From: Iodidimonas nitroreducens
GTDB lineage: Bacteria > Pseudomonadota > Alphaproteobacteria > Sphingomonadales > Rhodothalassiaceae
Direction of reading: 5' to 3'
NCBI GenBank assembly: GCA_000710935.1
Contig: BAYV01000102.1
Coordinates: 1-50,424, forward strand
Length of the DNA: 50,424 nucleotides
Shown here: piece after piece, positions 33,594-44,068 of the stretch
Position numbering within the stretch: the first letter of the stretch is position 1
How the letters are laid out: the number at the start of each line of letters is the position of its first letter
The notes under the pieces: model-generated
Seen by the model: only the letters and a program-made list of their open reading frames with translations
The model's database searches: none
Told to the model about the DNA's origin: nothing
Position numbers and translations under genes: made by a program

Positions 33594-33770
33594 ATGGAAG
33601 ACCTTCTTGGACAGGCGATGGATGCGTTCCATGCCTTTAAGCGCGCAAAACAAGAGTTTTTAGGTGAAATCGAGAAACGGCTTCACCCCGTTCTTGAAGT
33701 TCTCGGCGCGCTCATCATGGCGGTGCCTGTGATCGGCATCGCCCTCTGGATTCTCGGCGCGGGGAAGTAG
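33594..33770 (+). CDS. Small membrane protein, 58 aa
   Basis: The product has an amphipathic N-terminal helix (EDLLGQAMDAFHAFKRAKQEFLGEIEKRL) and one transmembrane segment (LEVLGALIMAVPVIGIALWIL). AAGGAG lies about eight bases before the ATG. It is the third small membrane gene in a row ahead of the coupling-protein gene; the next gene begins 3 bp after the stop. Function unknown. Confidence 0.65.
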   Translation: MEDLLGQAMDAFHAFKRAKQEFLGEIEKRLHPVLEVLGALIMAVPVIGIALWILGAGK

Positions 33771-33773
33771 CCG

Positions 33774-34058
33774 ATGGGCACGCTCCACATCGATTTTGTC
33801 AAGCCGGAGATGCAACCCATCTTCGAGCGGTTCAAGCAGCATTTTGGCCCCGGATCACCCAAATCCGACATCGCTGCGGATGTGAAAATCTGCGTCTGGA
33901 TACGGATGATCAACGCCTTCCATCCGACCGTAAAGCCCCGCCAAATCCGCGCACATTTTATCAAGAGCTTTCACCCCGATGCGGGAGAGCACGTTCTCAC
34001 TGTGCCCGAGAAAACCGCGATCATGTCGCAGCATGATCGGATATTTAAAGGAGCGTAG
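33774..34058 (+). CDS. Small protein with HPD motif, weakly J-domain-like
   Basis: The 94-residue product starts 3 bp after the previous stop and ends 4 bp before the coupling-protein gene. Residues 50-90 read VKPRQIRAHFIKSFHPDAGEHVL...MSQHDRIFKGA. A helix ending in an HPD tripeptide and followed by a second helix is the pattern of the DnaJ J-domain. The HPD is its only invariant signature, so the match is weak. An adaptor recruiting a chaperone to the relaxosome or the coupling ATPase is a guess. Confidence 0.55.
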   Translation: MGTLHIDFVKPEMQPIFERFKQHFGPGSPKSDIAADVKICVWIRMINAFHPTVKPRQIRAHFIKSFHPDAGEHVLTVPEKTAIMSQHDRIFKGA

Positions 34059-34062
34059 ACTT

Positions 34063-35670
34063 ATGTTCAGCAATGAAGAGAACCGCTTCGGCTCGGCCTC
34101 GTGGTCTGACCATCACGAGTTGGCCCGCGCGGGTCTGCTCGGCGGCAAAGGCCTGCAAGTCGGCTATGCCGGAAACAAGCCTGTCTGCCTCGAAACCGAT
34201 GCGCCGATCATCACCATTGCTGGCGCGGGTTCGGGAAAGATGCGCGATCTTCTGGCACTGGCGGTTGCGCGCAACGCAGGAAACCGCAACTTCATCCTCG
34301 ATCCGCGCGGTGAAATTGCTTCGGTCACCATGGTCAATTTCGTGATGACGCGGAGCTTCCTGTACTGCTGGAACCCCACCGGCATGCGGGGTCTTCCGCA
34401 ACATCGAATGAACCCGCTCGATATCCTCAAACTCGACGACCCCCATTTTCACGCGGACTGTAAGTTCATCGCCGAAAGCCTGATCCCGGCCTCCGGCTCA
34501 TCAAGTGGTCGCTACTTTGAACTTCGTGCCCGCGAATGGGTGGAGAACATCCTCAAGATGCTGGTCGAGCGCGATGGCGGCGTAACTTTCCCCGCGCTCT
34601 ATCGTGTCATCAACTGGATTGAATCAGACACGTCTCGCTGGGCTGACTGCCTCGAATTCATGCTGCGCTCTTCAATGGACAGCGTGCGCCGTACAGCAAG
34701 CGAAATGCTGACCAAGCAGCAGGAGAGCGAGAAAGAGTTTGGCAGCATCATCGGCGAACTCTACGCCTATCTGAATTTTCTCGACGATCCGATTCTGCAA
34801 TCATCGCTTGAGAGGGCCGATGCCAGTCTTACCGATACGTGCAACGCAAATCAGGCGTCGAGCTGGGCAATCAATGTTCCCATCGAATATGTGCAGCTCT
34901 GGTCGCCGATCCTGCGCACCATGTTCACGGTGCAGATGCTCTACAAATCGCGCGCACCCTCGGCCCCGCCGATCAACATGATCATTGATGAGGCCGGTCA
35001 GCTCGGCAGCTTCGAAGCTTTGCTGCGCGCCTTCACCTTCGGACGCGGCGCGGGCGTGCGTACTTGGGCGCTGTTTCAGGACGTTGGCCAGATCGTGCGC
35101 AACTATGGCGCTCCGGCCCTGCAAGGATTCATGGGGTCCGCAGCATTGCGTCAGTTCTTCGGTGTGCGCGACTACCAGACCGCACAAATGGTCTCTTCGA
35201 TGCTCGGCACCGAAACGCTCGAATATGATGATCACCTACGCCAGGCGGATGCGCGACGGCAAAAGCGTCATGCGGCTATGAGCATCATGAACGGCGGCGA
35301 TCCGTTCTCGACCTTCGCCGATATGAAGTACCATGCATTTGCCGAAGACCACCGCACCAAACAGGCGCGCGCGCTGATGATGCCCGAAGAGGTGCTGGCA
35401 ATGCCCGAAGATCGGCAGATATTGTTCGTCTCCGGCAAAGACCTCAAACCGATCTATGGCGAAAAGCACCCGTACTACACGCGCGGTGACTTCGCAGGGC
35501 GCTTCCTGCCCAATCCGTTTCATCCGCCGCACGATTCCGTCCTTATCCCCTCAAGGTGGGGGCAACGCCATGCAAGGATCATCACGGAGCCCGTGCCGCA
35601 GCAATTTGCGCACTACCCGCAATACGCCTCCGGCCACTGGTCCTATGTCGAGGGCTATCGGCCCTCCTAA
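34063..35670 (+). CDS. VirD4/TraG-like coupling ATPase without N-terminal membrane domain
   Basis: The 535-residue product starts at ATG 34063 after AAAGGAG. NRFGSASW (8-14) is the motif that in VirD4/TraG proteins follows the membrane domain, so the anchor is missing. Walker A is AGAGSGKM (53-60), Walker B is NMIIDEAGQL, and the downstream RGAGVRTWALFQDVGQI and ALRQFFGVRDYQTAQMVSSMLG fit TraG/VirD4. It would bring the relaxase-DNA complex to a helper type IV secretion channel. The small membrane genes just upstream might supply the anchor. A coupling protein without VirB genes is a known pattern in mobilizable elements. Confidence 0.9.
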   Translation: MFSNEENRFGSASWSDHHELARAGLLGGKGLQVGYAGNKPVCLETDAPIITIAGAGSGKMRDLLALAVARNAGNRNFILDPRGEIASVTMVNFVMTRSFLYCWNPTGMRGLPQHRMNPLDILKLDDPHFHADCKFIAESLIPASGSSSGRYFELRAREWVENILKMLVERDGGVTFPALYRVINWIESDTSRWADCLEFMLRSSMDSVRRTASEMLTKQQESEKEFGSIIGELYAYLNFLDDPILQSSLERADASLTDTCNANQASSWAINVPIEYVQLWSPILRTMFTVQMLYKSRAPSAPPINMIIDEAGQLGSFEALLRAFTFGRGAGVRTWALFQDVGQIVRNYGAPALQGFMGSAALRQFFGVRDYQTAQMVSSMLGTETLEYDDHLRQADARRQKRHAAMSIMNGGDPFSTFADMKYHAFAEDHRTKQARALMMPEEVLAMPEDRQILFVSGKDLKPIYGEKHPYYTRGDFAGRFLPNPFHPPHDSVLIPSRWGQRHARIITEPVPQQFAHYPQYASGHWSYVEGYRPS

Positions 35671-35685
35671 TTTACGGAGAAAACC

Positions 35686-35934
35686 ATGAGCGAACGTTCA
35701 GAGAAAAAGATGCCCAGCTTCGAAGCCTTCCATGCGAAGGACGGCCCCGAGGACAAATCCTATTTCAACCGCATCGGCGCGGCATTCCCGCACAAGGACG
35801 GAGAAGGTCACACCATCGCGCTGGACGCCGTGCCGGTCGATGGCCGCATCGTGCTGCGGACGCCAAAAGAGCGTTTGGAAGAGGCTAAAAGCGAGAAGCC
35901 GCGCAAGCGCAACAGGGACGAGCGAGACCGTTGA
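35686..35934 (+). CDS. Small basic protein after the coupling-protein gene, 82 aa
   Basis: The product (FEAFHAKDGPEDKSYFNRIGAAFPHKDGEGHTI..., then GRIVLRTPKERLEEA and a Lys/Arg-rich end) is soluble, compact and beta-rich with a disordered basic tail. It follows the coupling-protein gene by 15 bp in the same direction. I regard it as a common small accessory of alphaproteobacterial plasmids and islands, with no established function that I know. Confidence 0.7.
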   Translation: MSERSEKKMPSFEAFHAKDGPEDKSYFNRIGAAFPHKDGEGHTIALDAVPVDGRIVLRTPKERLEEAKSEKPRKRNRDERDR

Positions 35935-36212
35935 GGAAATCCGCCTCTGGTGATCCCGGCCACTGCGCAATATCCAGCAAGGCGGAGTTGCTGCATAGAC
36001 TCCGCGCCCGCCCGAAACCCGGCATGCAGCTACAACTCACACCGGATGGTGCGGATGCGCAGCACAGCCAAAAAGCTATAGACCGCGAGAATGATCGACG
36101 GATCGCACACTTGCGGAACGCACTGGGAACCGCACACGATACGCTCGAAGCGCAACATAGTTTTGCGAGGCTCAGCGGATATGCTAAATCAGGGTTTTCG
36201 CGAGAGCGTTAA
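35931..36212 (+). CDS. Small basic protein, TTG start, 93 aa
   Basis: Translation would begin at TTG in a TTGA overlap with the previous stop, typical of coupled genes. The product is basic and helical (SSKAELLHRLRARPKPGMQLQLTPDGA, IDRENDRRIAHLRNALGTAHDTLEAQHSF). No known domain. It is the last gene of the operon; the terminator at 36385 follows after 170 bp in which no gene is seen. Confidence 0.5.
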   Translation: MRKSASGDPGHCAISSKAELLHRLRARPKPGMQLQLTPDGADAQHSQKAIDRENDRRIAHLRNALGTAHDTLEAQHSFARLSGYAKSGFSRER

Positions 36213-36384
36213 TTTGGAAAATGTATAGTAACTTTAATAATACAATAGTCACGTAGAATATTTATTGTTGAAATGTCGACTTCAATGGCTCATGGTCGTG
36301 ATAACGACTGGCCAATTTCCTCTTCTCCCCTGAATAGCCTTTGGTCAGTTCACATGAGTTGCAGACCAGCTCATATTGAGGATG

Positions 36385-36421
36385 CCCTGATCTCCCGCCA
36401 AGAGATCAGGGTTTTTCTTTT
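36385..36421 (+). terminator. Rho-independent terminator after the coupling-protein operon
   Basis: Perfect 10-bp stem (CCCTGATCTC with GAGATCAGGG), 7-nt loop, then TTTTTCTTTT. It isolates the recombinase promoter downstream from transcription of the coupling-protein operon. A 60-codon frame runs through it and is judged not real. Confidence 0.85.
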
Positions 36422-36489
36422 CCCCTTAAACAACACGAAATTATTTCCGTAATAATTATGGGGTTAGTCTTCGCAAAACAACCATGAGT

Positions 36490-36519
36490 TTGCGTTTCAG
36501 GGATTCTGTGCGGTATAAT
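36490..36519 (+). promoter_or_regulatory. Probable sigma-70-type promoter of the recombinase operon
   Basis: TTGCGT (36490-36495), an 18-bp spacer and TATAAT (36514-36519) form a good promoter in an AT-rich stretch. The leader before the ATG at 36662 is about 135 nt and holds a perfect small hairpin, TCACCC-gagat-GGGTGA (36567-36583). In the excised circle this promoter could also serve mobC and the relaxase. Confidence 0.6.
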
Positions 36520-36661
36520 TAAAGTATATAGATACGCATCATTTCTGTAGCGATTATTCGCCTTAATCACCCGAGATGGGTGAGCCGGTGCTCTATTATC
36601 AAATAAGAAAATCAACTTAATCGACCAGCAATGCATGGTTGAAACGGGCGGAGTTTGCCCC

Positions 36662-36922
36662 ATGAAAGAGATACTGAAAAAGCACCGACAATCCTTCACG
36701 GCCCTCGGCTATTCCGAGGAGCAAGCTGATGACCTTATCCACAGAATATCCAAGATCATGCTGGCCTTCATCGAGGCCGCATGGGGACTCCATCCGGCAC
36801 AACTTGCCAAGCAGGCAGGAGTCAAGAAAAGCCTTCCTGTACGCGGGCAATGTGCTAAAATTGGAACGAAAGCGAAACAAACTGATAGAGAAGACTCCGC
36901 AGGCGAAGCTGCGGATGGATGA
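36662..36922 (+). CDS. Small protein upstream of the serine recombinase, 86 aa
   Basis: The product is helical and basic at its C-terminus (MKEILKKHRQSFTALGYSEEQADDLIHRISKIMLAFIEAAWG..., ending in a Lys/Gly-rich stretch). A GGCGGAG site precedes the ATG. The stop overlaps an ATG of the recombinase frame (ATGA) and lies 8 bp before the preferred recombinase start. A directionality factor or regulator of the recombinase is possible from position alone. Confidence 0.6.
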   Translation: MKEILKKHRQSFTALGYSEEQADDLIHRISKIMLAFIEAAWGLHPAQLAKQAGVKKSLPVRGQCAKIGTKAKQTDREDSAGEAADG

Positions 36923-36930
36923 GGGATTCG

Positions 36931-38583
<1,653 letters not shown>

Positions 38584-38633
38584 CTGAAAGAGACCCTTTT
38601 GCAAAGCCTAATATGCCCAATGTTCCGCATTGA

Positions 38634-39128
38634 TCAGGATGTAGCCGTTCCCGATTGCGGCAAAACCGGGGGAAAGGCGATAAACCCACGGGAACTGGCC
38701 GTGAGCGTGAGGGTTTCGTGCCCGATATAAGGAAAGATCGGGGTGAAACTATAGCGGATATTGACCGTATATTCGCTGGTGTTCACAGTGCTGTTGATCG
38801 GCGATTCCACCGTTACCACGGCCAGATCCCCTCTCAAACCCACCAGACGCCCGGCGGTAAAATCGCGGATTTCGCTATCGCTCACTTTTCCTTCACGCAC
38901 AATGGCAAAACGGGTGGCTTCCTGAACGGCAAAATAAAGTGCGGTTTGGCTGTAAACCAGCCGCCCGCCCTCGATCACGGTAAAAAGGGCAATGAGGTAG
39001 ATTGGCAGAACAACCGCAAACTCCACCGCCGCCGCCCCCCCGCAATCTTGCGCGAACGCCCTCAATGAGAATGGCTTTTTGGATTTCATCCGCCAGATTT
39101 TATGCATCGCGCTTATGGCTCCCCACAA
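38634..39128 (-). CDS. TadE/TadG-like pseudopilin
   Basis: The 164-residue product has the TadE N-terminal signature CGGAAAVEFAVVLPIYLIALFTVIEGGRLVYSQTALYFAVQEATRFA: a short basic leader, a Glu in the transmembrane segment and a continuing helix. It would be processed by a prepilin peptidase and used as a minor pseudopilin in Flp/Tad pilus assembly. The C-terminal part is beta-rich (YTVNIRYSFTPIFPYIGHETLTLTASSRG). It is last of three similar genes in a row. The start may be at one of two internal Met codons nearer the basic KSKK segment. Confidence 0.85.
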   Translation of the reverse strand: MWGAISAMHKIWRMKSKKPFSLRAFAQDCGGAAAVEFAVVLPIYLIALFTVIEGGRLVYSQTALYFAVQEATRFAIVREGKVSDSEIRDFTAGRLVGLRGDLAVVTVESPINSTVNTSEYTVNIRYSFTPIFPYIGHETLTLTASSRGFIAFPPVLPQSGTATS

Positions 39129-39138
39129 TCAAGGCTCC

Positions 39139-39651
39139 TCAATTCAACCGCACCGCACTATTTGATGCCATCGACAAACGCTGGCCCAATCCCGGATAGG
39201 CAAAGATCATTTCATAATCATGCTCAAGCCTGATTTCGAGATAGGTTTGCCGATCCGTGCAGGCGAGGGTGGAGATCGCCGTAGAGGTGCAGGCCACAGC
39301 CGTGCCATCGGGGCATTGGCAGGAAAAGCTGACTTCGAGCTGCGCCCCCGGATCGGCATCGAGGAAATCGGCCGCCCCCCATACGGCATTGCGCACATCC
39401 TGTGCCACCACAATGCCGCTGGCGATTTCGCTCATGCTGGGGTGGCGGGCAAGGCCGAATTGAACCCCGGCGCGCACGGCATTATCCATTTCCGCCTTCC
39501 GCACATAGGCCATGCCAAAATCGATGGACCCCAATGCCAAAAGTCCCAGAAAGCTCACCACCATGGCGGTTTCGATAAGGATACTGCCTTTGCGGTTTGC
39601 ACAAAAACCCCGCCACCAACCGCGCCTATGATTTGTCATCAGCCTTATCAT
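39139..39651 (-). CDS. TadE-like pseudopilin
   Basis: The 170-residue product has CANRKGSILIETAMVVSFLGLLALGSIDFGMAYVRKAEMDNAVRAGVQFG, a TadE-type membrane helix with the conserved Glu. It has four Cys in the C-terminal part (SFSCQCPDG, VACTSTAISTLACTD). The start at 39651 lies 13 bp past the previous gene's stop; a longer frame to 39702 overlaps that gene. It probably acts with its neighbours in Tad pilus biogenesis. Confidence 0.8.
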   Translation of the reverse strand: MIRLMTNHRRGWWRGFCANRKGSILIETAMVVSFLGLLALGSIDFGMAYVRKAEMDNAVRAGVQFGLARHPSMSEIASGIVVAQDVRNAVWGAADFLDADPGAQLEVSFSCQCPDGTAVACTSTAISTLACTDRQTYLEIRLEHDYEMIFAYPGLGQRLSMASNSAVRLN

Positions 39652-39664
39652 CTGCCCTGATGCC

Positions 39665-41026
39665 TCATTCCAATAGCACCACCTGTTTTTGGGTTGTTCC
39701 ACCCAAAATCAGGCCTAAATCCGCGCACACAGCCGGATCATTGCGGATGAAGGAATTGCCCGTAAAGGTTACCCGGTCAGAAACGATCTGCAGGCAATGA
39801 TCGGGATTGGAAGCGCCGCCCGAAAATTCAACCAGACTTTGGGGCATATAGATCGCACCATCGAGTTGCAGATCCACCCCGCCATTGAACAGGCTTCGGT
39901 CAGGCGATAGGGCTTTTTGATCCTGAAAGAACAAAACCCCCTGATAAGGCCCGGATTGCGGTGCTGAAAGCTGCATCTCGGTATTATTATTGAGCGCCAC
40001 CCGCCCCACATCGCCGGGCTTATCGCCGGTGAGAATGAAGGAAAGCTGATCGCCGGATATATCGGTGCCGCCACCGGTGGAAACATCCCCGTTTCTGATC
40101 ACATAAGTGGCCGAAGGAAGCGTGATATTGCCGCTGAAATCAACGCCACCGCATAAGGTGATCAGGCCATCGCCATCCACATCCACAAGCTGGCTGCCCG
40201 CATTGATCTGCACTCCCTTATTGCCGCTTCCGCTTTGATCGCATGATGATAAGGGGGGAACGCTGAGATTTTCAAAAGGATCGGGCACCCGTGGGGAAAA
40301 AGGCAAAGGCGGCAATTGCGAGATCAACTCCCCCGAACCTTCGATGGCTACATCCCCAAAAGCCTGCGCTGGATTGGCCATCAGAACAGCACTGCCGCCG
40401 ATAAACAAGGCTTCATCGCTATCGGAATTAGACGCCACGCCGCAGCCGATATCCGCCGTTGTGCTGCCGGTGAATTCCACGGCGCGGGCGGCGGTTTCAT
40501 TCAGCGCGATGATGCATTGCGGCCCCAGATTGCGCACCCCTGCTACAGCCCGGGCGCTGATGGGGATATGGGTACCGGGAATCAAAAGACCGGCAAAATA
40601 AAGCGGCACCTGCCGGCTGATGGTGACATCGACCAAAGCTGTGGTGCCGGGATCGATGGAGCTGGACAAGGGTTTGACAATCAGATCATTGGCGGGCAGC
40701 GGCTCGAAGCCGTTGCGCACGGCTTCTGTTCTGACCACATCATCAACAGTGCCGTCGGGTTTCTGCTCCAGCCGGGCATAGGCACCGGCCACGGCAGCGG
40801 CATCGACCATGCTTTGGGTGGATCGTCTTTGCGCATACCAATGCGCCCCATCCAGCGCCAGCCCGGAAAAGCCGATCACCGCCGGAAACACAACCGCTGT
40901 GAGGGCCAATGTGCCCCCCATTTGATTGCGCGCCAATCGGTGCAGAATTGCCCACATTGTTTTGCCACTCACTGCTTTGCCCGTTCTTGCTTTTCTCGAT
41001 GAAAGCAACCTCAGCATAAGCGGCAA
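39665..41026 (-). CDS. TadG-like Flp pilus-assembly protein
   Basis: The 453-residue product starts with the TadG N-terminal membrane region (NQMGGTLALTAVVFPAVIGFSGLALDGAHWYAQRRSTQSMVDAAAVAGAYA). The large periplasmic part contains CIIALNETAARAVEFTGSTTADIGCGV and a beta-rich stretch, as in proteins annotated as pilus assembly protein TadG-related. No intact von Willebrand A MIDAS motif is visible. Start uncertain among Met1, Met4 and the Met of MWAILHR. The core Tad genes (tadA, cpaB-F) are not in the window. Confidence 0.82.
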   Translation of the reverse strand: MPLMLRLLSSRKARTGKAVSGKTMWAILHRLARNQMGGTLALTAVVFPAVIGFSGLALDGAHWYAQRRSTQSMVDAAAVAGAYARLEQKPDGTVDDVVRTEAVRNGFEPLPANDLIVKPLSSSIDPGTTALVDVTISRQVPLYFAGLLIPGTHIPISARAVAGVRNLGPQCIIALNETAARAVEFTGSTTADIGCGVASNSDSDEALFIGGSAVLMANPAQAFGDVAIEGSGELISQLPPLPFSPRVPDPFENLSVPPLSSCDQSGSGNKGVQINAGSQLVDVDGDGLITLCGGVDFSGNITLPSATYVIRNGDVSTGGGTDISGDQLSFILTGDKPGDVGRVALNNNTEMQLSAPQSGPYQGVLFFQDQKALSPDRSLFNGGVDLQLDGAIYMPQSLVEFSGGASNPDHCLQIVSDRVTFTGNSFIRNDPAVCADLGLILGGTTQKQVVLLE

Positions 41027-41102
41027 GTGCTAAAAATCGCATAAGAGGCGCATACAATTTAAGTGAAATTCAGGGCGAAAGCATCGCTTTTCCCGAAAGC
41101 TA

Positions 41103-42722
41103 TCAGGCCCCGCGTCGGGCGGCAAAGGGCGGGGTCAGGATCGTATTGTCGGCCTGGGGCAAAAGATCGGGATAATCGGTGGTGAAATGCAGGCCGCGCG
41201 ATTCCTTGCGGGCCATGGCCGAACGCACGATCAATCCCGCCACATCCACCAGATTGCGCAATTCCAAAAGATCCGGGGTGATACGGAAATTGCCGTAATA
41301 ATCATGGATTTCCCGGCTGAGCAGCGCCACACGATGCTGCGCCCGCTCCAGCCGTTTATTGGTCCGCACGATCCCTACATAATCCCACATGAAACGGCGC
41401 AATTCCGCCCAATTATGGCTAACCACGATTTCCTCATCGGAATCGGTGACCCGGCTTTCATCCCAGGGCCGGGCCGCCCCCGGCGGCGGCAGATCGGGCA
41501 ATCTGCGCAAGATATCATCCCCCGCCGCATGGCCATAAACCAGACATTCCAGCAAGGAATTAGACGCCATGCGATTGGCCCCGTGCAGGCCGCTGTGCGA
41601 GGCTTCGCCGATACAATAAAGGCCATCGAGATCGGTGCGCCCGGCCTGATCGATCAGCACCCCGCCGCAGGTATAATGGGCGGCGGGCACCACCGGAATG
41701 GGGCCACGGGTGATATCGATGCCATAATTGAGGCAGCGGCGATAGATATTGGGGAAATGGCCAATCACGAAATCCGGATCGCGATGGCTGATATCGAGCA
41801 ACACATGATCAAGCCCCAGCCGCTTCATTTCATGATCGATGGCCCGGGCCACCACATCGCGCGGGGCCAGCTCGCCACGCGGATCGAAAGCCTGCATGAA
41901 GGGTTCGCCATTCGGCAGGCTGAGCTTTGCCCCTTCGCCGCGCAGGGCTTCGGTGATCAGAAAGGTTCTGGCTTCGGGGTGAAACAGGCAGGTGGGATGA
42001 AACTGGTTGAATTCCATATTGGCCACCCGGCAACCCGCCCGCCACGCAATGGCAATGCCATCGCCTGTCGATCCATTGGGGTTGGAGGTATAAAGATAGA
42101 CCCGGCTTGCCCCCCCGGTTGCCAGCACCACCGCCCGCGCCGTGATCACATCGACAAAACCGCTTTCCCGATCCAAAAGATAGGCGCCATGGCAGCGTTC
42201 CGGGCCATCGCCATCCTTTAAAAGATGACGATTGGTGATCAGATCCACCGCCATATGATGTTCGAGCACGGTGATATTGGGGGCCGCCCGGGCGCGGATT
42301 TCCAAAGCCTGCTGCACCGCCCAGCCGGTGGCATCATCCACATGGATGACCCGGCGCACGGAATGGCCGCCTTCCTGAGTGAGATGATAGCCCGAGGCGG
42401 TGGCTTCCTCATCGCTACGAGTGAAATTCACCCCCAATGAAATCAGATCCTCGATCGCCGCCGGGCCGCGCTCCACCACGAAACGCACGGCTTCGGGATC
42501 ACACAGGCCGGCGCCTGCGGCCATGGTATCCGCGATATGGCTTTCGATGGTATCGCCCACCGATAAAACGGCGGCAATGCCGCCCTGCGCCCATTTCGTG
42601 GAACCCGAAGATAATTTCCCCTTGGACACCACCGCCACCCGCAGATGCGGGGACACCTTCAGAGCGAGGGACAAACCGGCGGCACCGGCCCCGATGATCA
42701 GAACATCAAAATTCATATCCAT
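41103..42722 (-). CDS. nadB: L-aspartate oxidase
   Basis: The 539-residue flavoprotein has the FAD-binding start [17 protein letters not shown], the succinate dehydrogenase/fumarate reductase-type features [10 protein letters not shown] and [20 protein letters not shown], the active-site region [46 protein letters not shown], and the C-terminal helical domain ([21 protein letters not shown]). It oxidises aspartate to iminoaspartate, the first step of de novo NAD synthesis with NadA. Full length. It starts 2 bp after the ABC gene stop; an ATG two codons further in is equally possible. nadA and nadC are not nearby in the window. Confidence 0.95.
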   Translation of the reverse strand: MDMNFDVLIIGAGAAGLSLALKVSPHLRVAVVSKGKLSSGSTKWAQGGIAAVLSVGDTIESHIADTMAAGAGLCDPEAVRFVVERGPAAIEDLISLGVNFTRSDEEATASGYHLTQEGGHSVRRVIHVDDATGWAVQQALEIRARAAPNITVLEHHMAVDLITNRHLLKDGDGPERCHGAYLLDRESGFVDVITARAVVLATGGASRVYLYTSNPNGSTGDGIAIAWRAGCRVANMEFNQFHPTCLFHPEARTFLITEALRGEGAKLSLPNGEPFMQAFDPRGELAPRDVVARAIDHEMKRLGLDHVLLDISHRDPDFVIGHFPNIYRRCLNYGIDITRGPIPVVPAAHYTCGGVLIDQAGRTDLDGLYCIGEASHSGLHGANRMASNSLLECLVYGHAAGDDILRRLPDLPPPGAARPWDESRVTDSDEEIVVSHNWAELRRFMWDYVGIVRTNKRLERAQHRVALLSREIHDYYGNFRITPDLLELRNLVDVAGLIVRSAMARKESRGLHFTTDYPDLLPQADNTILTPPFAARRGA

Positions 42723-42724
42723 GA

Positions 42725-43666
42725 TCAGGCCGCATCATTGTGGGGCGCACGGGTGAGTTGCAGAAAAATATCTTCCAGATCGGTATCATTGGTGGAAAGA
42801 TCGCGCACCCCAAGCCCCGATGCCGATAAAGCGCTTAAAACCGCCCCCACATCATTGCCCTTCCTTGAAACCTGCACCGCCAATCGCCGAGGCCCATCCA
42901 AACGCGCCCTGAACCGTGCAAAATCGGCGGGGATCTGGTCGAGATCGGATTCCAGATCCACCAGAATTTCTTTTTCATCGATTCGCGCCAAAAGCTGCGT
43001 TGTCGGCTCGCAGCACACCACATCGCCATGGTTGATGATGGCGATGGTATCGCACAATTCCTGGGCTTCTTCGAGATAATGGGTGGTGAGCACGATGGTC
43101 GTGCCCCGGGCGTGCAATTCCCGCACATACGTCCATAAAAGCTGACGCAATTCGATATCCACGCCCGCTGTGGGTTCATCGAGAATCAAAACCGGCGGCG
43201 TGTGCACCAGCGCCTTTGCCACCAGAAGCCGGCGTTTCATCCCGCCTGAAAGGGTGCGGGAATAGGCATCGCGCTTATCCCATAATTGCACCACCCGCAG
43301 CAGTTCCTCGGTGCGGCGTTCGGCCTTGGGCACGCCATACATGCCGGCCTGCACTTCCAGCATTTCCCATGGGGTGAAAAAGGCATCAAACACCAGTTCC
43401 TGCGGCACCACACCGATGGAAGCGCGGGCATTGCGGGGATGGGCATCGATATCAAAGCCCCAGATGCTGGCGCTGCCCGATGTTTTATTGACCAATCCCG
43501 CCAGAATATTGATGAAGGTGGATTTGCCCGCGCCATTCGGCCCTAAAAGACCAAACATCGACCCTTGCGTGATATCAAGATCGATCCCCTTCAGGGCGCG
43601 TTTGGGCGCCGGTCCGCCATAGGTTTTTTCAAGGGATCGAACGCAGATTGCTGAAGGCGCAGTCAT
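42725..43666 (-). CDS. ABC-2-type exporter ATP-binding protein
   Basis: The 313-residue protein has Walker [13 protein letters not shown], a Q-loop at [11 protein letters not shown], the signature LSGGMKRRL, Walker [14 protein letters not shown] and the H-loop LTTHYLEEA, followed by an 80-residue C-terminal domain of the DrrA/YadG type. It should power an exporter, but no permease gene is in the window. The start at 43666 has AAGGA eight bases upstream; the frame extends further to 43765 without family features. It probably shares a transcript with nadB. Confidence 0.9.
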   Translation of the reverse strand: MTAPSAICVRSLEKTYGGPAPKRALKGIDLDITQGSMFGLLGPNGAGKSTFINILAGLVNKTSGSASIWGFDIDAHPRNARASIGVVPQELVFDAFFTPWEMLEVQAGMYGVPKAERRTEELLRVVQLWDKRDAYSRTLSGGMKRRLLVAKALVHTPPVLILDEPTAGVDIELRQLLWTYVRELHARGTTIVLTTHYLEEAQELCDTIAIINHGDVVCCEPTTQLLARIDEKEILVDLESDLDQIPADFARFRARLDGPRRLAVQVSRKGNDVGAVLSALSASGLGVRDLSTNDTDLEDIFLQLTRAPHNDAA

Positions 43667-43876
43667 CGATGATATCCTTATCCGAAGAAGATCGAGAGAA
43701 TGGTCTGAAGATCGAGAGAAGGGCGCAAATTTGCTATGATCCTTATCGCACAGCGAACCGATCATGGGCTAGCATCCGCAATGGGCTTGGTCAATGCGCT
43801 CTCAGTTGTGCGAAAAGGCCGTGCAGTCTATATAGGCAATCAAAATCAAACCGCCAATGAAGAAGGACAGAGAACC

Positions 43877-44068
43877 ATGAGCATTTCCCCCCCCGAAACC
43901 CTGAAGGTTGAGAGCACAACCGTTTCATGCGATGGCGGCGGCGCCCTTGGGCATCCCCGGGTTTATCTCAATCTGGGTGATGAAGGCCGTGTGGAATGCG
44001 GCTATTGTGATCGAGAATTCATCCTGAAGGGCGGCCCCGCCGATCAAGACAGCTCCCGCGCCGCATGA
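43877..44068 (+). CDS. CHCC zinc-finger protein
   Basis: The 63-residue protein has VSCDGGGALGHPRVYLNLGDEGRVECGYCDREFIL, the C-x7-H...C-x2-C pattern of the zf-CHCC family (also found in the NDUFS6 subunit of complex I). The start follows a GGACAG-type purine stretch. Its stop overlaps the polA start by ATGA. The upstream 210 bp (43667-43876) carry the divergent promoters for this gene and the ABC gene. The role in bacteria is not settled. Confidence 0.9.
   Translation: MSISPPETLKVESTTVSCDGGGALGHPRVYLNLGDEGRVECGYCDREFILKGGPADQDSSRAA

Noticed and set aside
34222-34245. Walker A of the coupling protein has Met instead of Ser/Thr after Lys (AGAGSGKM).
   Set aside because: VirD4/TraG proteins often lack Ser/Thr at this position (for example SGKG), so this is a family trait and not evidence of inactivity.
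36273-36461. Sixty-codon frame in the gap before the recombinase operon.
   Set aside because: It runs through the perfect terminator hairpin and its T tract and has no ribosome-binding site.
41187-42221. Long open frames opposite nadB, polA and the rfb genes (for example plus-strand 41187-42221 and minus-strand 45934-46884).
   Set aside because: They are shadows caused by few stop codons opposite GAT-rich coding strands; their products are low in complexity and unlike known proteins.
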